Counted from the stretch's first letter, positions 1 to 9,231 are shown. The stretch is DNA of 64,000 bases from Sphingobacterium bovisgrunnientis (GCF_009829085.1 NZ_WUQY01000006.1:1-64000); one strand, 5' to 3'. Program-made: numbers and translations. The notes: generated from the sequence alone by a model not told the origin.

Positions 1-66
1 ATGGCGGTAGTTGAATTTTTGCAAATTAAATATAGCAATCCCTGCTATATAAATTACCGCCATTTT
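1..66. terminator. Hairpin with T-tract at the left window edge
   Basis: Nine-base arms (atggcggta at 1-9, taccgccat at 55-63) enclose a second hairpin (tatagca/tgctata) and are followed by six T residues on the plus strand. This fits an intrinsic terminator for a plus-strand gene lying left of the window, though the roughly 45-nt interior is long. The arms may continue beyond position 1. Confidence 0.4.
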
Positions 67-149
67 TTACCTTATTTGGGACGCTTCTGACTTGATTTAA
101 TTTATCGCCTTTCAAAATTCTATGTTTTTCACATTCGCGTTAGAAAGAT

Positions 150-295
150 ATTTAACTTTCTATGATCTCGCGCAAGCCGCGAGAGGGTCATTCTTTTTTA
201 CATCAAAAAAGAATGCAAAAAAACTTGTCGCTAGAAACCTTCGCAACAATGTTTCTCCTTTCTACAGTTTTGCAAAAGTTTATCTGGTGACATTT
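150..295 (+). repeat. Dispersed structured intergenic repeat, copy 1
   Basis: This copy shares its layout with copies near 37025 and 44560 and, in reverse orientation, near 44735-44925. A GC-rich lead (aagccgcgagagg) precedes stem A (attctttttt 190-199 with aaaaaagaat 205-214). Stem B (gtcgc 227-231 with gtgac 287-291, one G-T pair) encloses a weaker inner stem. The arms differ in sequence from the other copies but still pair. No coding frame is apparent. The IS66-type element begins about 35 bp downstream. Confidence 0.65.
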
Positions 296-330
296 TGATT
301 AACTGTGAGGATATATTATAAGGAAATATT

Positions 331-1952
331 GTAACTACTCAGGTTCTTTTTTTTCTTTCTTGACTTGATCTCAAGGCGTATTTTTTTCATTTTTCATTTT
401 CAGGAATTTAGGTCATTTTATCCACATTTCACTGTATAACTTTTACTCTTATTTTTAGGTTTTTAGGCTTTAAATGCGGTTTTTTGTAGTTATCAGAACG
501 GCCATAATGGATAACAAGAACTTTACGAAATTAGTTGAATTGCTCGAACAGGAATCAGCGGCCCGTATCGCATCTGAAACATCCAGATTAGCCGAAAATG
601 CAGCTTCTGAGCAAATCATTTCAGATCTGAATGCTACTATTAAACAACTTAATGAAACCATAGGTGGGCTTCTGGAAGAAATACGTTTGCTAAAGGGGCC
701 TAAAAAAAATAGTAGAAACAGCTCTCTTCCTCCTTCAAAAGATGAAAACAGCCCTCCTCGAACCACTAGTTTACGAAAATCCAGCGGAAAGTCTTCCGGA
801 GGTCAAAAGGGGCATGAAGGCAGTACTTTAAAGATGAGCGCTTGCCCTGAGGACATCGTAGAACACAGTCCGGGATTTTGTAACTGTTGTGGATTGGATC
901 TGCAAGACTTTCAGGCAGAATTGACCAGTTGCCGGCAAATGGTTGATATTCCTCTCACCAAGCCTTTGTACACCGAACATCGCATCTTCAGCAAAACCTG
1001 TTTATGCGGACACCAGACTACAGCAAGTTTTCCTTCCGGGGTCAATGCTCCTATTAGTTATGGTCCAAAAACCACTGCTCTGATCGCTTATTTGCATACC
1101 CGGCAATATGTTCCTTTGGCAAGGATCAGCGAGTTCTTTAATTCGGTATATAGCATGCCTATCAGTCAGGGGACTGTTAGTGGTATTCTGGATCGCTTTG
1201 CCAAAAAATCACTACCCGCATTAGAGCTAATTAAGCAGACCATTTGTAAATCCACTGTGGTTGGGGCAGATGAAACAGGTATGAAACAAAATGGACAATT
1301 GAATTGGTTCTGGACGTGGCAAAACAAATTGGCTACCTATATTGCCTGTTCGGCAAACAGTGGGATAGCAACCATTAAAGAACATTTCCCAGCGGGATTT
1401 CCAAAGGCGATTCTTGTTCATGATTGCTGGCCTAGCCATCTTAATACCGAGGCTGCAGGTCATCAGATATGTACAGCACACTTGCTAAGAGAGCTGAAGT
1501 TCTTGGAACAGAAATATCAATCTAAATGGGCTACACAGTTTAGCCGGATGCTTATACTAGCCTTGGAATTGAAAAAGTCAATACCTCTTGACCAATATCT
1601 GGAACCGATGCGTGAAAGAGCTCAACTGGAAAACACGCTCCATAACTTAATCAACCACAAGATAGATCCACAGCAGATAGAAGTTATCACCTTCCAAAAA
1701 AGGATCACTAAATACAGAAAACACCTCTTTACATTTCTTTACAATAAGGATGTGCCCCCCGATAACAATACATCCGAGCAAGCAATTAGAAATATCAAGG
1801 TCAAACAGAAAGTATCTGGAATGTTCAAATCGAAAAATGGAGCACAAAACTATGCGACAATAAGATCTGTTGCCGACACTTGTATTAAGAACTCACAATC
1901 TGTCCTCGATGCTTTCTACAGCATTGCTATTCTATAGTACCTGAGTGGTTAC
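331..1952 (+). mobile_element. IS66-family insertion sequence, solo tnpC (ISBst12-like) type
   Basis: Terminal inverted repeats are gtaactactcaggt (331-344) and acctgagtggttac (1939-1952), 14 bp with one mismatch. They enclose a single transposase gene, giving an element of 1622 bp. No tnpA or tnpB accessory genes are present, as in the ISBst12 subgroup of IS66. The 8 bp on each side (gaaatatt and gattaata) do not match, so no target-site duplication is visible; later rearrangement or decay of the duplication may explain this. The transposase frame is intact, so the element could be active. Confidence 0.85.
507..1937 (+). CDS. IS66 family transposase (TnpC)
   Basis: DDE transposase of the IS66 family. 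The N-terminal 70 residues form a coiled coil rich in Leu, Glu and Asn. A basic Ser/Lys/Gly-rich linker follows, then a zinc-binding segment (CNCCG and later CLCG). The catalytic domain shows the first Asp in VVGADETGMKQNG, the second in ILVHDCWPSHLN and the Glu in NNTSEQAIRNIK. The ATG at 507 is preferred because it begins the usual MDNKNF-type N-terminus; an in-frame ATG at 474 would add 11 hydrophobic residues. The gene is complete and lies between the element's inverted repeats. Confidence 0.9.
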   Translation: MDNKNFTKLVELLEQESAARIASETSRLAENAASEQIISDLNATIKQLNETIGGLLEEIRLLKGPKKNSRNSSLPPSKDENSPPRTTSLRKSSGKSSGGQKGHEGSTLKMSACPEDIVEHSPGFCNCCGLDLQDFQAELTSCRQMVDIPLTKPLYTEHRIFSKTCLCGHQTTASFPSGVNAPISYGPKTTALIAYLHTRQYVPLARISEFFNSVYSMPISQGTVSGILDRFAKKSLPALELIKQTICKSTVVGADETGMKQNGQLNWFWTWQNKLATYIACSANSGIATIKEHFPAGFPKAILVHDCWPSHLNTEAAGHQICTAHLLRELKFLEQKYQSKWATQFSRMLILALELKKSIPLDQYLEPMRERAQLENTLHNLINHKIDPQQIEVITFQKRITKYRKHLFTFLYNKDVPPDNNTSEQAIRNIKVKQKVSGMFKSKNGAQNYATIRSVADTCIKNSQSVLDAFYSIAIL

Positions 1953-2189
1953 GATTAATAAACAATTAAACTTTGTTTAAGTTTTGTTTTTGTTGTTTTA
2001 ATTTAATTTATTAATCTCTATTTAGGATGTGAGTTCTTGTGATTTAATTTGCGTATAAGCCGCTTGTAAGATGTAAATGAATAATAACATGTTGGCGTCA
2101 GAAATCAAAAAAAATTAATATATTTAATTACAAAACCTTGATTAATAAAGGACGTAAGGTTTGTGTTAACCAATCTCAATATTCCAATT
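1953..2189. other. AT-rich intergenic stretch after the IS element
   Basis: About 235 bp, strongly AT-rich, between the right IS end and the next gene. I see no gene, no convincing terminator and no second copy of the left IS flank. It probably carries the promoter of the downstream small gene. Confidence 0.4.
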
Positions 2190-2561
2190 ATGAATAAATT
2201 AATCCTTGTTGAAAGTATTGATGTGGGGAAGTTTACATTTCATGGTTATATTGTTGGAAGGGGGGACAATATTTTATCTTATTGTATATTCGTCAATGAT
2301 ATGGATGTTCCGTTGATAGAACTGCTTCCAGATTTAGAAAGAAATGTTAAAATTGCTGTTAATAAAGATATTTTAAACTTCATCAACAATAATAAAACTC
2401 CTGATAGAAAGTTGCGGATGGGTTATTTCAAGCAATTTTATAATTTTATTATTGCAAGTGAGAAGAAAGCTTCTTATATGGTATTCAAAAAGCAAAAGTT
2501 AAACTATATCAAAAATTCAACTGAAATTCTGCGTATTAAAAAAACTTATATCGATAGTTGA
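2190..2561 (+). CDS. Hypothetical protein, 123 aa
   Basis: I do not recognise this protein. It is a soluble-looking 123-residue sequence with no signal peptide or membrane segment. The first half alternates hydrophobic strands (LILVESIDVGKFTFHGYIVG), and the C-terminal third is strongly basic (many Lys, with a KKQKLNYIK stretch), which could suit nucleic-acid or anionic-surface binding. An in-frame GTG at 2163 would add nine residues; the ATG at 2190 is preferred. It lies between an IS element and an exported protein gene on the same strand, 61 bp apart, so the region may be accessory. Confidence 0.6.
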   Translation: MNKLILVESIDVGKFTFHGYIVGRGDNILSYCIFVNDMDVPLIELLPDLERNVKIAVNKDILNFINNNKTPDRKLRMGYFKQFYNFIIASEKKASYMVFKKQKLNYIKNSTEILRIKKTYIDS

Positions 2562-2622
2562 TAAGCTTTTTATCTCCTTGACAACCTAACCCATTCTACC
2601 AACCAATACCTAAATAAATTTT

Positions 2623-5265
2623 ATGAAATTCAGTTTAACATTTTTGATGTTTCTAATCTGTCTTAAAATTGTAATATGTCAAGAAATCAATTCGTTTATA
2701 AAATTATCTAATTCATACAATAACCTATATCCCAAGGAAAAAATCCACATACATACGGATAAATCAAGTTACTCTACTGGCGAAACTATTTGGTTTAAGG
2801 CCTATGTTAGCATTGGTGCGGAAAATTCCCTTTCTGCATTGAGCAAGATTTTACATGTAGATTTAATTGACATTCACGATAAGTTGATTGTACAGAAAAA
2901 TGTTGTATTAGTAAATGGGCTCGGAGTAGCTGATATACAATTACAGGATTCTTTGCCCGAAGGGATATATAGATTACGAGCCTATACCCGTTGGATGCGT
3001 AATTTTGAAGATCAATACTTTTATGATCGACAAGTATTAATAGGAAATGTAAGAAATGATGCAATATTTTCAGAAACTAGTATTGATAAAAATCAAATTC
3101 GGGTAAATCTAAAATCTAGAGAAGGTTTTCCATTAAGGGAACGGAATATTATCAGTGAGTTGATTAGAAATGGCAAAGTTATTGAAAAATTACAAACAGT
3201 CTCAAATTCTTATGGTGTTGCAATTTTCGACTTCAAAAAGGAAATAGAGTCATACGATATTATTACTTACCGAATACAGCATTCCAATACAAGAGATGTT
3301 ATTAAAAATATTTATGTCAATGAATTCAATAAAAATTCTTCTGTTAAAATTTTTCCTGAGGGAGGAAGTTTAATTAATGGAATTGAGACTGATATTGCAG
3401 TAAGAGTTTTAAATGACAATGGATTAGGTAATAAAGCAAAATTGTTTTTAATGAATGGGCAGGACACATTACTGTCAACAATTACAAATGAGCTTGGTTA
3501 TGGTAAAATTCGATGGATCCCATTCATCAGTGATGAATTATTTTGCGTAGCAGAGTTTGAAGATGGAGCCATAACTAAAGTGCAAATGCCTAGCATATTA
3601 AATTCTGGTCTCGGTATAAAAATAAATCAACATGATAATTTTACTTTAAAAGCTTCCTTACGTAAAACCTTAGATTTTGAAATAGATAAAGGTTTGTTTT
3701 TCGTGGTTCATCATCAAGGAAAAATCTATTTTAATAAAGAAATTGAGGCCTTCACAGATGAAATTGAGCTTGAAATGAATACCAAGATATTGCCAAGTGG
3801 ATTGCTATCATTAACAATTTTTGATAAAAATTTCAATCCAATGGCAGAACGATCATTTTTTAACATTTCTTCAAATCTGCTGAATCCAATACGTATTTAT
3901 ACAGACAAATCGATTTATAAAACAAGAGAAAAGGTTGGTGTTACTATACAATTAAAAGGCGATAGTTTACAACCACGTATTGGCGCTTTTTCAGCAAGTG
4001 TATTGAATCTAAATAGAATTGATGTATTCGATCATTATCAATCTCCCAATATTTTCACTTCATTTTTACTTCAATCAGGTTTAAATGGTTTTATTGAATC
4101 CCCAAACTATTACTTTACTAATGATACACTTAGATTGTATGACCTAGATTTAATTGCATTATCTCATAATGCTAGAAATTTACAATGGACTGCAATTGAT
4201 ACAAATCGAGTGTTGAAATATGAAGTCGCCCAAGGGATAGAAATAAATGGGAATTTAAAAAATATTGGTAAGAATAAGCCAGAAAAAGGAGCAAAAGTGA
4301 AATTGTTTCTCAAAAATAATAGGCAAAAATATAGTGAAAGAACTTCAGACGATAACGGGGATTTTAGTTATAGTAATTTGTTTTATCCAGAAGGAACAGA
4401 ATTTCATATAAAGGCTGAGAGTGCTAATCGTAGAGCACGTATTGATATTGAAATCTATGATGAGGACAACCTTGCACCAATTAATAAAAGCAGAAACAGC
4501 CCATTGATTACCAATGATGTGAATAAAAAACTTCATAAGGAACTTCTTTTAGTAAAAGAGAATTTTAATGCTCTGGAGAAAGTTGGACTGATGGAAAAAA
4601 TCCACCACATAGATGAAGTTGTGGTATCGGGAGTACGTAATAATGCATCTCCTCGTTCAAAAAATTTGAATGGACCTGGGAATGCGGATTATGTGCTAAA
4701 TGCCAAGTATTTGGAAGATTTCAATACTATTGAAGAAGCTGTGTTGCCGTATTTACGTATTTATAATTCTTTCGAATGGCCAAGAAGTATTTCTATTTTT
4801 TTAGATGGTCGTTATTTGGATCATGAAACGGGACGCAATCTTCCTATTGAAGCTATGGAATCTGTGGAGATACTTAGTCACGATGTATATACCACTATAT
4901 ATTATGGGGCGGTTCCTAGAGGACATGTGGATACTGTTATAGTTCTCACTACCAAAATCGGGCATGATGGTTATAATTCGAATCAAAAAGAATACGGTCA
5001 AATTAATTATATCCCTAAAGGGATTCATATTAATTCTTCATTTTTCAAACCAATTTATTCTGTAGATACAGATAGAAGTAAATTTAATGATTTACGTTCT
5101 ACGATTCATTGGGAGCCTAGTATTGTAGTTGGAAAATCGGGTTTTGCACAATTTGATTTCTTTACAGCAGACACACCTGGTATATATGAACTGACGCTAG
5201 AAGGTTTGGAATTAAATGGATTATTGGTAAATAAAAAAATATATATCAATGTTGTTGATAATTAG
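2623..5265 (+). CDS. Exported MG2-domain protein with TonB-receptor plug-like segment
   Basis: An 880-residue exported protein. A signal peptide covers about residues 1-19 (hydrophobic core, then VICQE). Residues about 37-130 match the macroglobulin MG2-like fold found in Bacteroidota surface proteins (KIHIHTDKSSYSTGETIWFK, then GIYRLRAYTRWMRNF), and a second MG2-like strand set begins near IRIYTDKSIYKTREKVGV. A carboxypeptidase-regulatory-like segment (ARVKLFLKNN-type, with DDNGDFSY) precedes a plug-like region starting IDEVVVSGVRNN. There is no outer-membrane beta-barrel: the protein stops soon after the plug region with a beta-sandwich-like tail. The family is common in Sphingobacteria but its function is not established. 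No SusC/SusD genes adjoin it. Confidence 0.75.
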   Translation: MKFSLTFLMFLICLKIVICQEINSFIKLSNSYNNLYPKEKIHIHTDKSSYSTGETIWFKAYVSIGAENSLSALSKILHVDLIDIHDKLIVQKNVVLVNGLGVADIQLQDSLPEGIYRLRAYTRWMRNFEDQYFYDRQVLIGNVRNDAIFSETSIDKNQIRVNLKSREGFPLRERNIISELIRNGKVIEKLQTVSNSYGVAIFDFKKEIESYDIITYRIQHSNTRDVIKNIYVNEFNKNSSVKIFPEGGSLINGIETDIAVRVLNDNGLGNKAKLFLMNGQDTLLSTITNELGYGKIRWIPFISDELFCVAEFEDGAITKVQMPSILNSGLGIKINQHDNFTLKASLRKTLDFEIDKGLFFVVHHQGKIYFNKEIEAFTDEIELEMNTKILPSGLLSLTIFDKNFNPMAERSFFNISSNLLNPIRIYTDKSIYKTREKVGVTIQLKGDSLQPRIGAFSASVLNLNRIDVFDHYQSPNIFTSFLLQSGLNGFIESPNYYFTNDTLRLYDLDLIALSHNARNLQWTAIDTNRVLKYEVAQGIEINGNLKNIGKNKPEKGAKVKLFLKNNRQKYSERTSDDNGDFSYSNLFYPEGTEFHIKAESANRRARIDIEIYDEDNLAPINKSRNSPLITNDVNKKLHKELLLVKENFNALEKVGLMEKIHHIDEVVVSGVRNNASPRSKNLNGPGNADYVLNAKYLEDFNTIEEAVLPYLRIYNSFEWPRSISIFLDGRYLDHETGRNLPIEAMESVEILSHDVYTTIYYGAVPRGHVDTVIVLTTKIGHDGYNSNQKEYGQINYIPKGIHINSSFFKPIYSVDTDRSKFNDLRSTIHWEPSIVVGKSGFAQFDFFTADTPGIYELTLEGLELNGLLVNKKIYINVVDN

Positions 5266-5354
5266 TTCAAGGGAAGAGCAGGACAGTGTAATGCAAGTGT
5301 TTTGTTAGTTTTATTTGAATAAACAACATAAATTAATTTACTAATTATTCCGTG

Positions 5355-6986
5355 ATGAAAAATCTCTGGCTGCATATATTGATGTTAGTTATAGCTGTAG
5401 TTAATTTAAAGGCTCAATCTAATTATGTGTCTTCAGTTTGGCAGCCGGATCTAAATAATGGAAAGTATAAAAATCCTATAATTTATTCTGATTATTCAGA
5501 TCCTGATGTTATCAGAGTAGGTGATGATTTCTATATGACTGCATCGAGTTTTAATGCTGTTCCGGGTTTACCAATTTTGCACTCGAAAGACATGATTCAT
5601 TGGGAAATAATTAATCATGCCATACCAAAATTAGAGGGCGAAGGAATTCCGACTGATTTTTTTAATAAAACACAACATGGTAATGGTATTTGGGCGCCTG
5701 CTATACGATTTCATAAAGGTGAATTTTATATTTACTATGGTGATCCAGATTTTGGGATATATATGACCAAAACCACAGATCCCCGAAAAGAATGGGAACC
5801 ATTGGTACTGGTTAAGGCAGGCAAAGGTTTGATTGATGCTTGTCCTTTTTGGGATGATGATGGAAATGCTTATTTAGTACATGCTTATGCGGGAAGTCGT
5901 GCAGGAATAAAAAGTTTAATTGCTATCACAAAACTTTCCGTTGATGGCCGTAAGGCAATCGGCACTAGCAAGACTTTATATGATGGACATGAAATCGATA
6001 AAACTATCGAAGGTCCGAAAATGCATAAACGTAATAATTATTATTATATATTTTGTCCGGCAGGTGGAGTGGCTACGGGTTGGCAGACGGTTTTGCGTTC
6101 AAAATCAATTTTTGGACCTTATGAACGTAAAATCGTGTTAGAACAGGGAAATACAGAGATTAATGGTCCTCATCAAGGCGCTTGGGTGGATTCACCTGAC
6201 GGTAAAGATTGGTTCTACCACTTTCAAGATGTAGGTGCATTGGGACGAATAGTTCATTTGCAACCCATGACCTGGAGAAATAATTGGCCAGTAATTGGAG
6301 TAAATTCTAATCAAAAAGGAATTGGATTTCCAACATCTACATTTGAAAAACCTATAAAAATAATAGATGTGAAGCATCCACAAGAGTCTGATGAATTTAA
6401 TTCTAACTCATTAGGGCTGCAATGGCAATGGCATGGAAATCCACAAGATTGGTGGCATTACTGTAATGCATCTAACGGTTTACTTTCTTTGTATTCTGTA
6501 TCCAATGCACCTCATTATAAGAATTTATTTGATGTTCCAAATTTATTATTACAGAAAATACCTGCGCCAATATTTACAGCCACTACGAAAGTAAATTTTA
6601 AAGCTAACCCTCAAGCAAAACATGAACGAACAGGCTTACTCATTATGAGTATGGATTACTCACTCTTGTCAATCGATTATGATGAGCGTGGTTATACATT
6701 ATCTCAAATCGACTGTTATGGAGCAGAGAAGGGTAGTCAAGAGCGCGTGAATGCTTCAGTAACTTTGAAGAATGGAAATGTGTATTTACAGATGAAGTTT
6801 CAAAATACAAACACGTCGCAATTTTATTACAGTCTTGACGGAAAAAACTTCCAGCCTATAGGGAAAATATTTAAAGCGAGAGAGGGAAAATGGATTGGTG
6901 CAAAGATTGGATTATTTTGTTCTCGTTTTAACCCGTTAAATGATGGGGGTCAAGCCGACTTCGATTGGTTTAGAATTACTAAATAA
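5355..6986 (+). CDS. Glycoside hydrolase family 43 protein (beta-xylosidase/arabinofuranosidase-like)
   Basis: Secreted five-bladed beta-propeller glycosidase expected to act on xylan- or arabinan-type side chains in the periplasm or outside the cell. A signal peptide covers about residues 1-20 (ending LKAQS). The GH43 catalytic triad is visible: base Asp in YSDPDVIRVGDDFYM (about residue 49), the pKa-modulating Asp in DACPFWDDDGNAYLVHA, and the acid Glu in TIEGPKMHKRNNYYY. From about residue 340 (ESDEFNSNSLGLQWQWHG) comes the concanavalin-like C-terminal domain typical of GH43 xylosidases. A GTG three bases upstream (5352) is less likely as the start. It stands alone, without SusCD partners, 89 bp after the MG2 protein. 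Confidence 0.9.
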   Translation: MKNLWLHILMLVIAVVNLKAQSNYVSSVWQPDLNNGKYKNPIIYSDYSDPDVIRVGDDFYMTASSFNAVPGLPILHSKDMIHWEIINHAIPKLEGEGIPTDFFNKTQHGNGIWAPAIRFHKGEFYIYYGDPDFGIYMTKTTDPRKEWEPLVLVKAGKGLIDACPFWDDDGNAYLVHAYAGSRAGIKSLIAITKLSVDGRKAIGTSKTLYDGHEIDKTIEGPKMHKRNNYYYIFCPAGGVATGWQTVLRSKSIFGPYERKIVLEQGNTEINGPHQGAWVDSPDGKDWFYHFQDVGALGRIVHLQPMTWRNNWPVIGVNSNQKGIGFPTSTFEKPIKIIDVKHPQESDEFNSNSLGLQWQWHGNPQDWWHYCNASNGLLSLYSVSNAPHYKNLFDVPNLLLQKIPAPIFTATTKVNFKANPQAKHERTGLLIMSMDYSLLSIDYDERGYTLSQIDCYGAEKGSQERVNASVTLKNGNVYLQMKFQNTNTSQFYYSLDGKNFQPIGKIFKAREGKWIGAKIGLFCSRFNPLNDGGQADFDWFRITK

Positions 6987-7181
6987 CGCTAGTAAGGTTG
7001 AAGAATTATGTTGATAGTGTTTAGATGCCACTTTATACATGATTTATAATATACAGTTAAAATCGTTTGTATGAGCAGTGAGGTGTTGAAATATCTTTAA
7101 GATTTTAATTGTGTAGATTTAAAATTGTTAATAAAAAGTTCTTTGTGTTGTAATTTCAATACATATCATTAATTTAGTGTT

Positions 7182-7460
7182 ATGATCAATTTAAACGAAT
7201 ATTTTGAGGGAGCCGTTAAATCTTTGGCTTATGATAACGGTGGGAAATCTACCGTAGGGGTAATTGAGGCAGGGGAATTTGAGTTTGGTACTTCGACACC
7301 TGAAACTATGTTGATTATCGAGGGTGAGATGAAAGTGTTGCTTCCTGGAAATACTGCATGGCAAATTTTCTCAGCCGGACAGCAGTTTGAGGTAGCGGCA
7401 AATGCATCATTCAAAGTGCGCGTAGATACACCGACGTCTTATTTATGTAAATACAAATAG
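7182..7460 (+). CDS. ppnP: Pyrimidine/purine nucleoside phosphorylase PpnP
   Basis: Small single-domain cupin of the former UPF0345/DUF1255 (YaiE) family; the family phosphorolyses diverse nucleosides to base plus ribose-1-phosphate. Its 92 residues match the usual family length. Recognisable blocks are NEYFEGAVKSLAYDNGG, KSTVGVIEAGEFEFGT, ETMLIIEGEMKVLLPG and the C-terminal TSYLCKYK. The protein is cytoplasmic. It is monocistronic, with nearly 200 bp of upstream AT-rich DNA and a strong terminator just downstream. Confidence 0.93.
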   Translation: MINLNEYFEGAVKSLAYDNGGKSTVGVIEAGEFEFGTSTPETMLIIEGEMKVLLPGNTAWQIFSAGQQFEVAANASFKVRVDTPTSYLCKYK

Positions 7461-7477
7461 GTATTACAGTAGAATTT

Positions 7478-7527
7478 AAAAAAGTGGAATCAATCTATTA
7501 ATTGTAGATTGATTCCACTTTTTTTTG
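7478..7527 (+). terminator. Intrinsic terminator after ppnP
   Basis: A near-perfect stem of about 20 bp (aaaaaagtggaatcaatcta paired with its complement, loop ttaattg) ends in a T-tract. Its A-rich left arm would also let it work in the opposite direction. Confidence 0.9.
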
Positions 7528-7587
7528 TAAAAGAGTTTTTGGCATTAATTGCTTGGGTATACCCTAGAAGATATATTTTATTTTTAA

Positions 7588-8283
7588 ATGGAAAATCATC
7601 TCAATTTCACGAATGCCCAACTGCTCGAGGAGTGGTTGAAAGCTGACTCTTATCAAAAATTATTAGCAAGCCTAGATGTAATATCTGTAGGAATGGAGGG
7701 TTTAGATATTATTATACAGCTAAAATCTGTATATCCACATCTTCGTTTCGGATATATGTATCATACCCCATTGAATGAATTTTTAGATACTAAAGGTTGC
7801 CCTATTTTGTATAATTTCACTTATATACCGCTGGATATCCGAGTAAAAAGTCTGATTGGTGATGTGTATAGTGTTCAATATATTAATAGAAGCATAGTTC
7901 ATCAAACATTAAAGCATTTTTCTGATCGAGTCCTCATCTTAGGTGGATTGACAGATGCTACATTGATTCGGCTTTTGGATTTTTATAATTTTAATCAGAA
8001 GAAACTCTTATTGCGAAGACCTATGTATTTTGAAACATCTTCCTTACGCGGTAGTATTAATAAGTTTTTGCGCTTCTCCAAATTACCATCACATATTCAT
8101 GTGATGGATACAATCAAGATCAATCGCTGTTTACAGAGATTGGGACACACCACAACCATGAAGCAGTTACATGATGAAGTTTATGCCCATTGGTTTGCAT
8201 TGATCTGTAAGTTGTTAAAGCTTCCTAATCTAGATATGTGGGACACTCCAAGAATTCGAATAGAAGCAGGATTGTATTATTAG
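7588..8283 (+). CDS. Hypothetical protein, 231 aa
   Basis: I do not recognise this protein. It has 231 residues, no signal peptide and no clear membrane helix. The sequence mixes hydrophobic strands (DRVLILGGLTDATLIRLLDF) with a basic middle (QKKLLLRRPMYF) and a His/Leu-rich C-terminal part. GYMYHTPLNEF and IPLDIRVKSLIGDVYSVQYI may suggest an alpha/beta fold, but no catalytic motif stands out. It is flanked by a terminator upstream and a small gene downstream, so it is probably monocistronic. Confidence 0.65.
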   Translation: MENHLNFTNAQLLEEWLKADSYQKLLASLDVISVGMEGLDIIIQLKSVYPHLRFGYMYHTPLNEFLDTKGCPILYNFTYIPLDIRVKSLIGDVYSVQYINRSIVHQTLKHFSDRVLILGGLTDATLIRLLDFYNFNQKKLLLRRPMYFETSSLRGSINKFLRFSKLPSHIHVMDTIKINRCLQRLGHTTTMKQLHDEVYAHWFALICKLLKLPNLDMWDTPRIRIEAGLYY

Positions 8284-8401
8284 GTTATTTTATGTGCCTT
8301 TGAGGTAATATAATATCAATTTATTATAATTTTTACGGTTTTCCGTATTGAAGTGTCAATTTTTTTGTAGTATTTTGTAGATACAACCAGTTATTATATA
8401 C

Positions 8402-8584
8402 ATGATTAAATTACCCAATGATATTGATTTAGATTTGTCTAAGGCAAAAGCTATTAAAGAGACTGAAAAGTATATCTGTTATGAATTCGATAATTTGATA
8501 CTTAAGGTATACGATAAAAATGAAAGTCTGGAAGATAATAAAGATGATTGTACTAAATCTTTAGATGGGGATATGATTAAATAA
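8402..8584 (+). CDS. Small hypothetical protein, 60 aa
   Basis: An acidic 60-residue reading frame starting at ATG 8402, with no recognised family. The composition (many Asp, Lys and Glu, alternating hydrophobics in YICYEFDNLILKVYD) looks like real protein rather than chance. It lies 118 bp after the previous gene and is followed by a hairpin with a T-rich tail. It could be a genuine small gene or the remnant of a longer one. Confidence 0.4.
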   Translation: MIKLPNDIDLDLSKAKAIKETEKYICYEFDNLILKVYDKNESLEDNKDDCTKSLDGDMIK

Positions 8585-8912
8585 ATTACAAAACATCATC
8601 TAAAATAATGCAGTTGTATTATGTGGCAGTTTTTATGCAGTAGTATAGTTGAGGATAACCTGCGGTAATATTATTTAAACTGCTGCAGGTTATTTTGTTG
8701 ATTTTTTTTGTACTATTTAACATCCCAAATTAGGAGAGTCTACTATGTGGTTATAGCCCCTTTCCCTCGTGGGATTGATCTTAGATGCTATTAAGTTTAG
8801 TGCCTTACAACCCAAGATAATCCATTTTCAATGATAGCGCGTATCTAAATACAAGTTTAGTTGATGGTATTTACTTTTTCAATTAGCAATTGAAGATTTG
8901 TACCTTTACGTT
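8585..8912. other. Intergenic region with a terminator-like hairpin
   Basis: No gene is seen in this 328-bp gap. Arms ataacctgc (8655-8663) and gcaggttat (8685-8693) form a 9-bp stem with a 21-nt loop, followed by a T-rich run to about 8710. This may terminate the preceding small gene. The remainder, to 8880, contains nothing I can assign. Confidence 0.45.
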
Positions 8913-9131
8913 ATGGAAAAACAGCAAAACAACCCATTGCATGGAAAGAGATTGGATACTATTATCGAAGAGTTAGTCGTTCATTATGGCTGGGAGGAAA
9001 TGGGACGAAGGATAATGATTCGTTGTTTTAATGATACCCCCAGTCTTAAATCTTCATTAGTATTTTTGAGAAAAACTCCTTGGGCACGCGAAAAAGTCGA
9101 ACAATTGTATATAAAAACCTTTGCTAAGTAA
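8913..9131 (+). CDS. VF530 family (DUF2132) protein
   Basis: A 72-residue all-alpha protein of the VF530/DUF2132 family, annotated as putative DNA-binding proteins. Family hallmarks are all present: [20 protein letters not shown], then [20 protein letters not shown] and [10 protein letters not shown] at the C-terminus. The ATG at 8913 gives the family-typical N-terminus; a TTG at 8898 is unlikely because it sits within a promoter-like sequence (tacctttac at 8901-8909). Confidence 0.9.
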   Translation: MEKQQNNPLHGKRLDTIIEELVVHYGWEEMGRRIMIRCFNDTPSLKSSLVFLRKTPWAREKVEQLYIKTFAK

Positions 9132-9165
9132 TCGTTTATTTGTTAAAATTGTTTGATTTTGAATG

Positions 9166-9187
9166 TAGCTACTTGTAGAAGTAGCTA
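9166..9187. promoter_or_regulatory. Perfect 9-bp inverted repeat upstream of the monooxygenase gene
   Basis: The arms tagctactt (9166-9174) and aagtagcta (9179-9187) are separated by gtag. The repeat lies 45 bp before the monooxygenase start and has no T-tract, so an operator for a dimeric regulator is as likely as a terminator for the preceding VF530 gene. Confidence 0.4.
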
Positions 9188-9231
9188 AGTATGGAGCAAA
9201 AATAAGTCGGTAAAAAGTTGTCCATTTTAAT

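Noticed and set aside
1-330. Second, hidden IS end or transposase fragment left of the IS66 element
   Set aside because: No coding remnant or further copy of the 14-bp inverted repeat is seen there; the structure is explained by the hairpin and repeat copy 1.
2623-6986. Polysaccharide utilisation locus around GH43
   Set aside because: No SusC/SusD pair, regulator or second glycosidase is present; the plug-like protein lacks a barrel.
8402-9131. Toxin-antitoxin pair
   Set aside because: The two small genes are 330 bp apart, separated by a terminator-like hairpin, and VF530 is not a known toxin or antitoxin.
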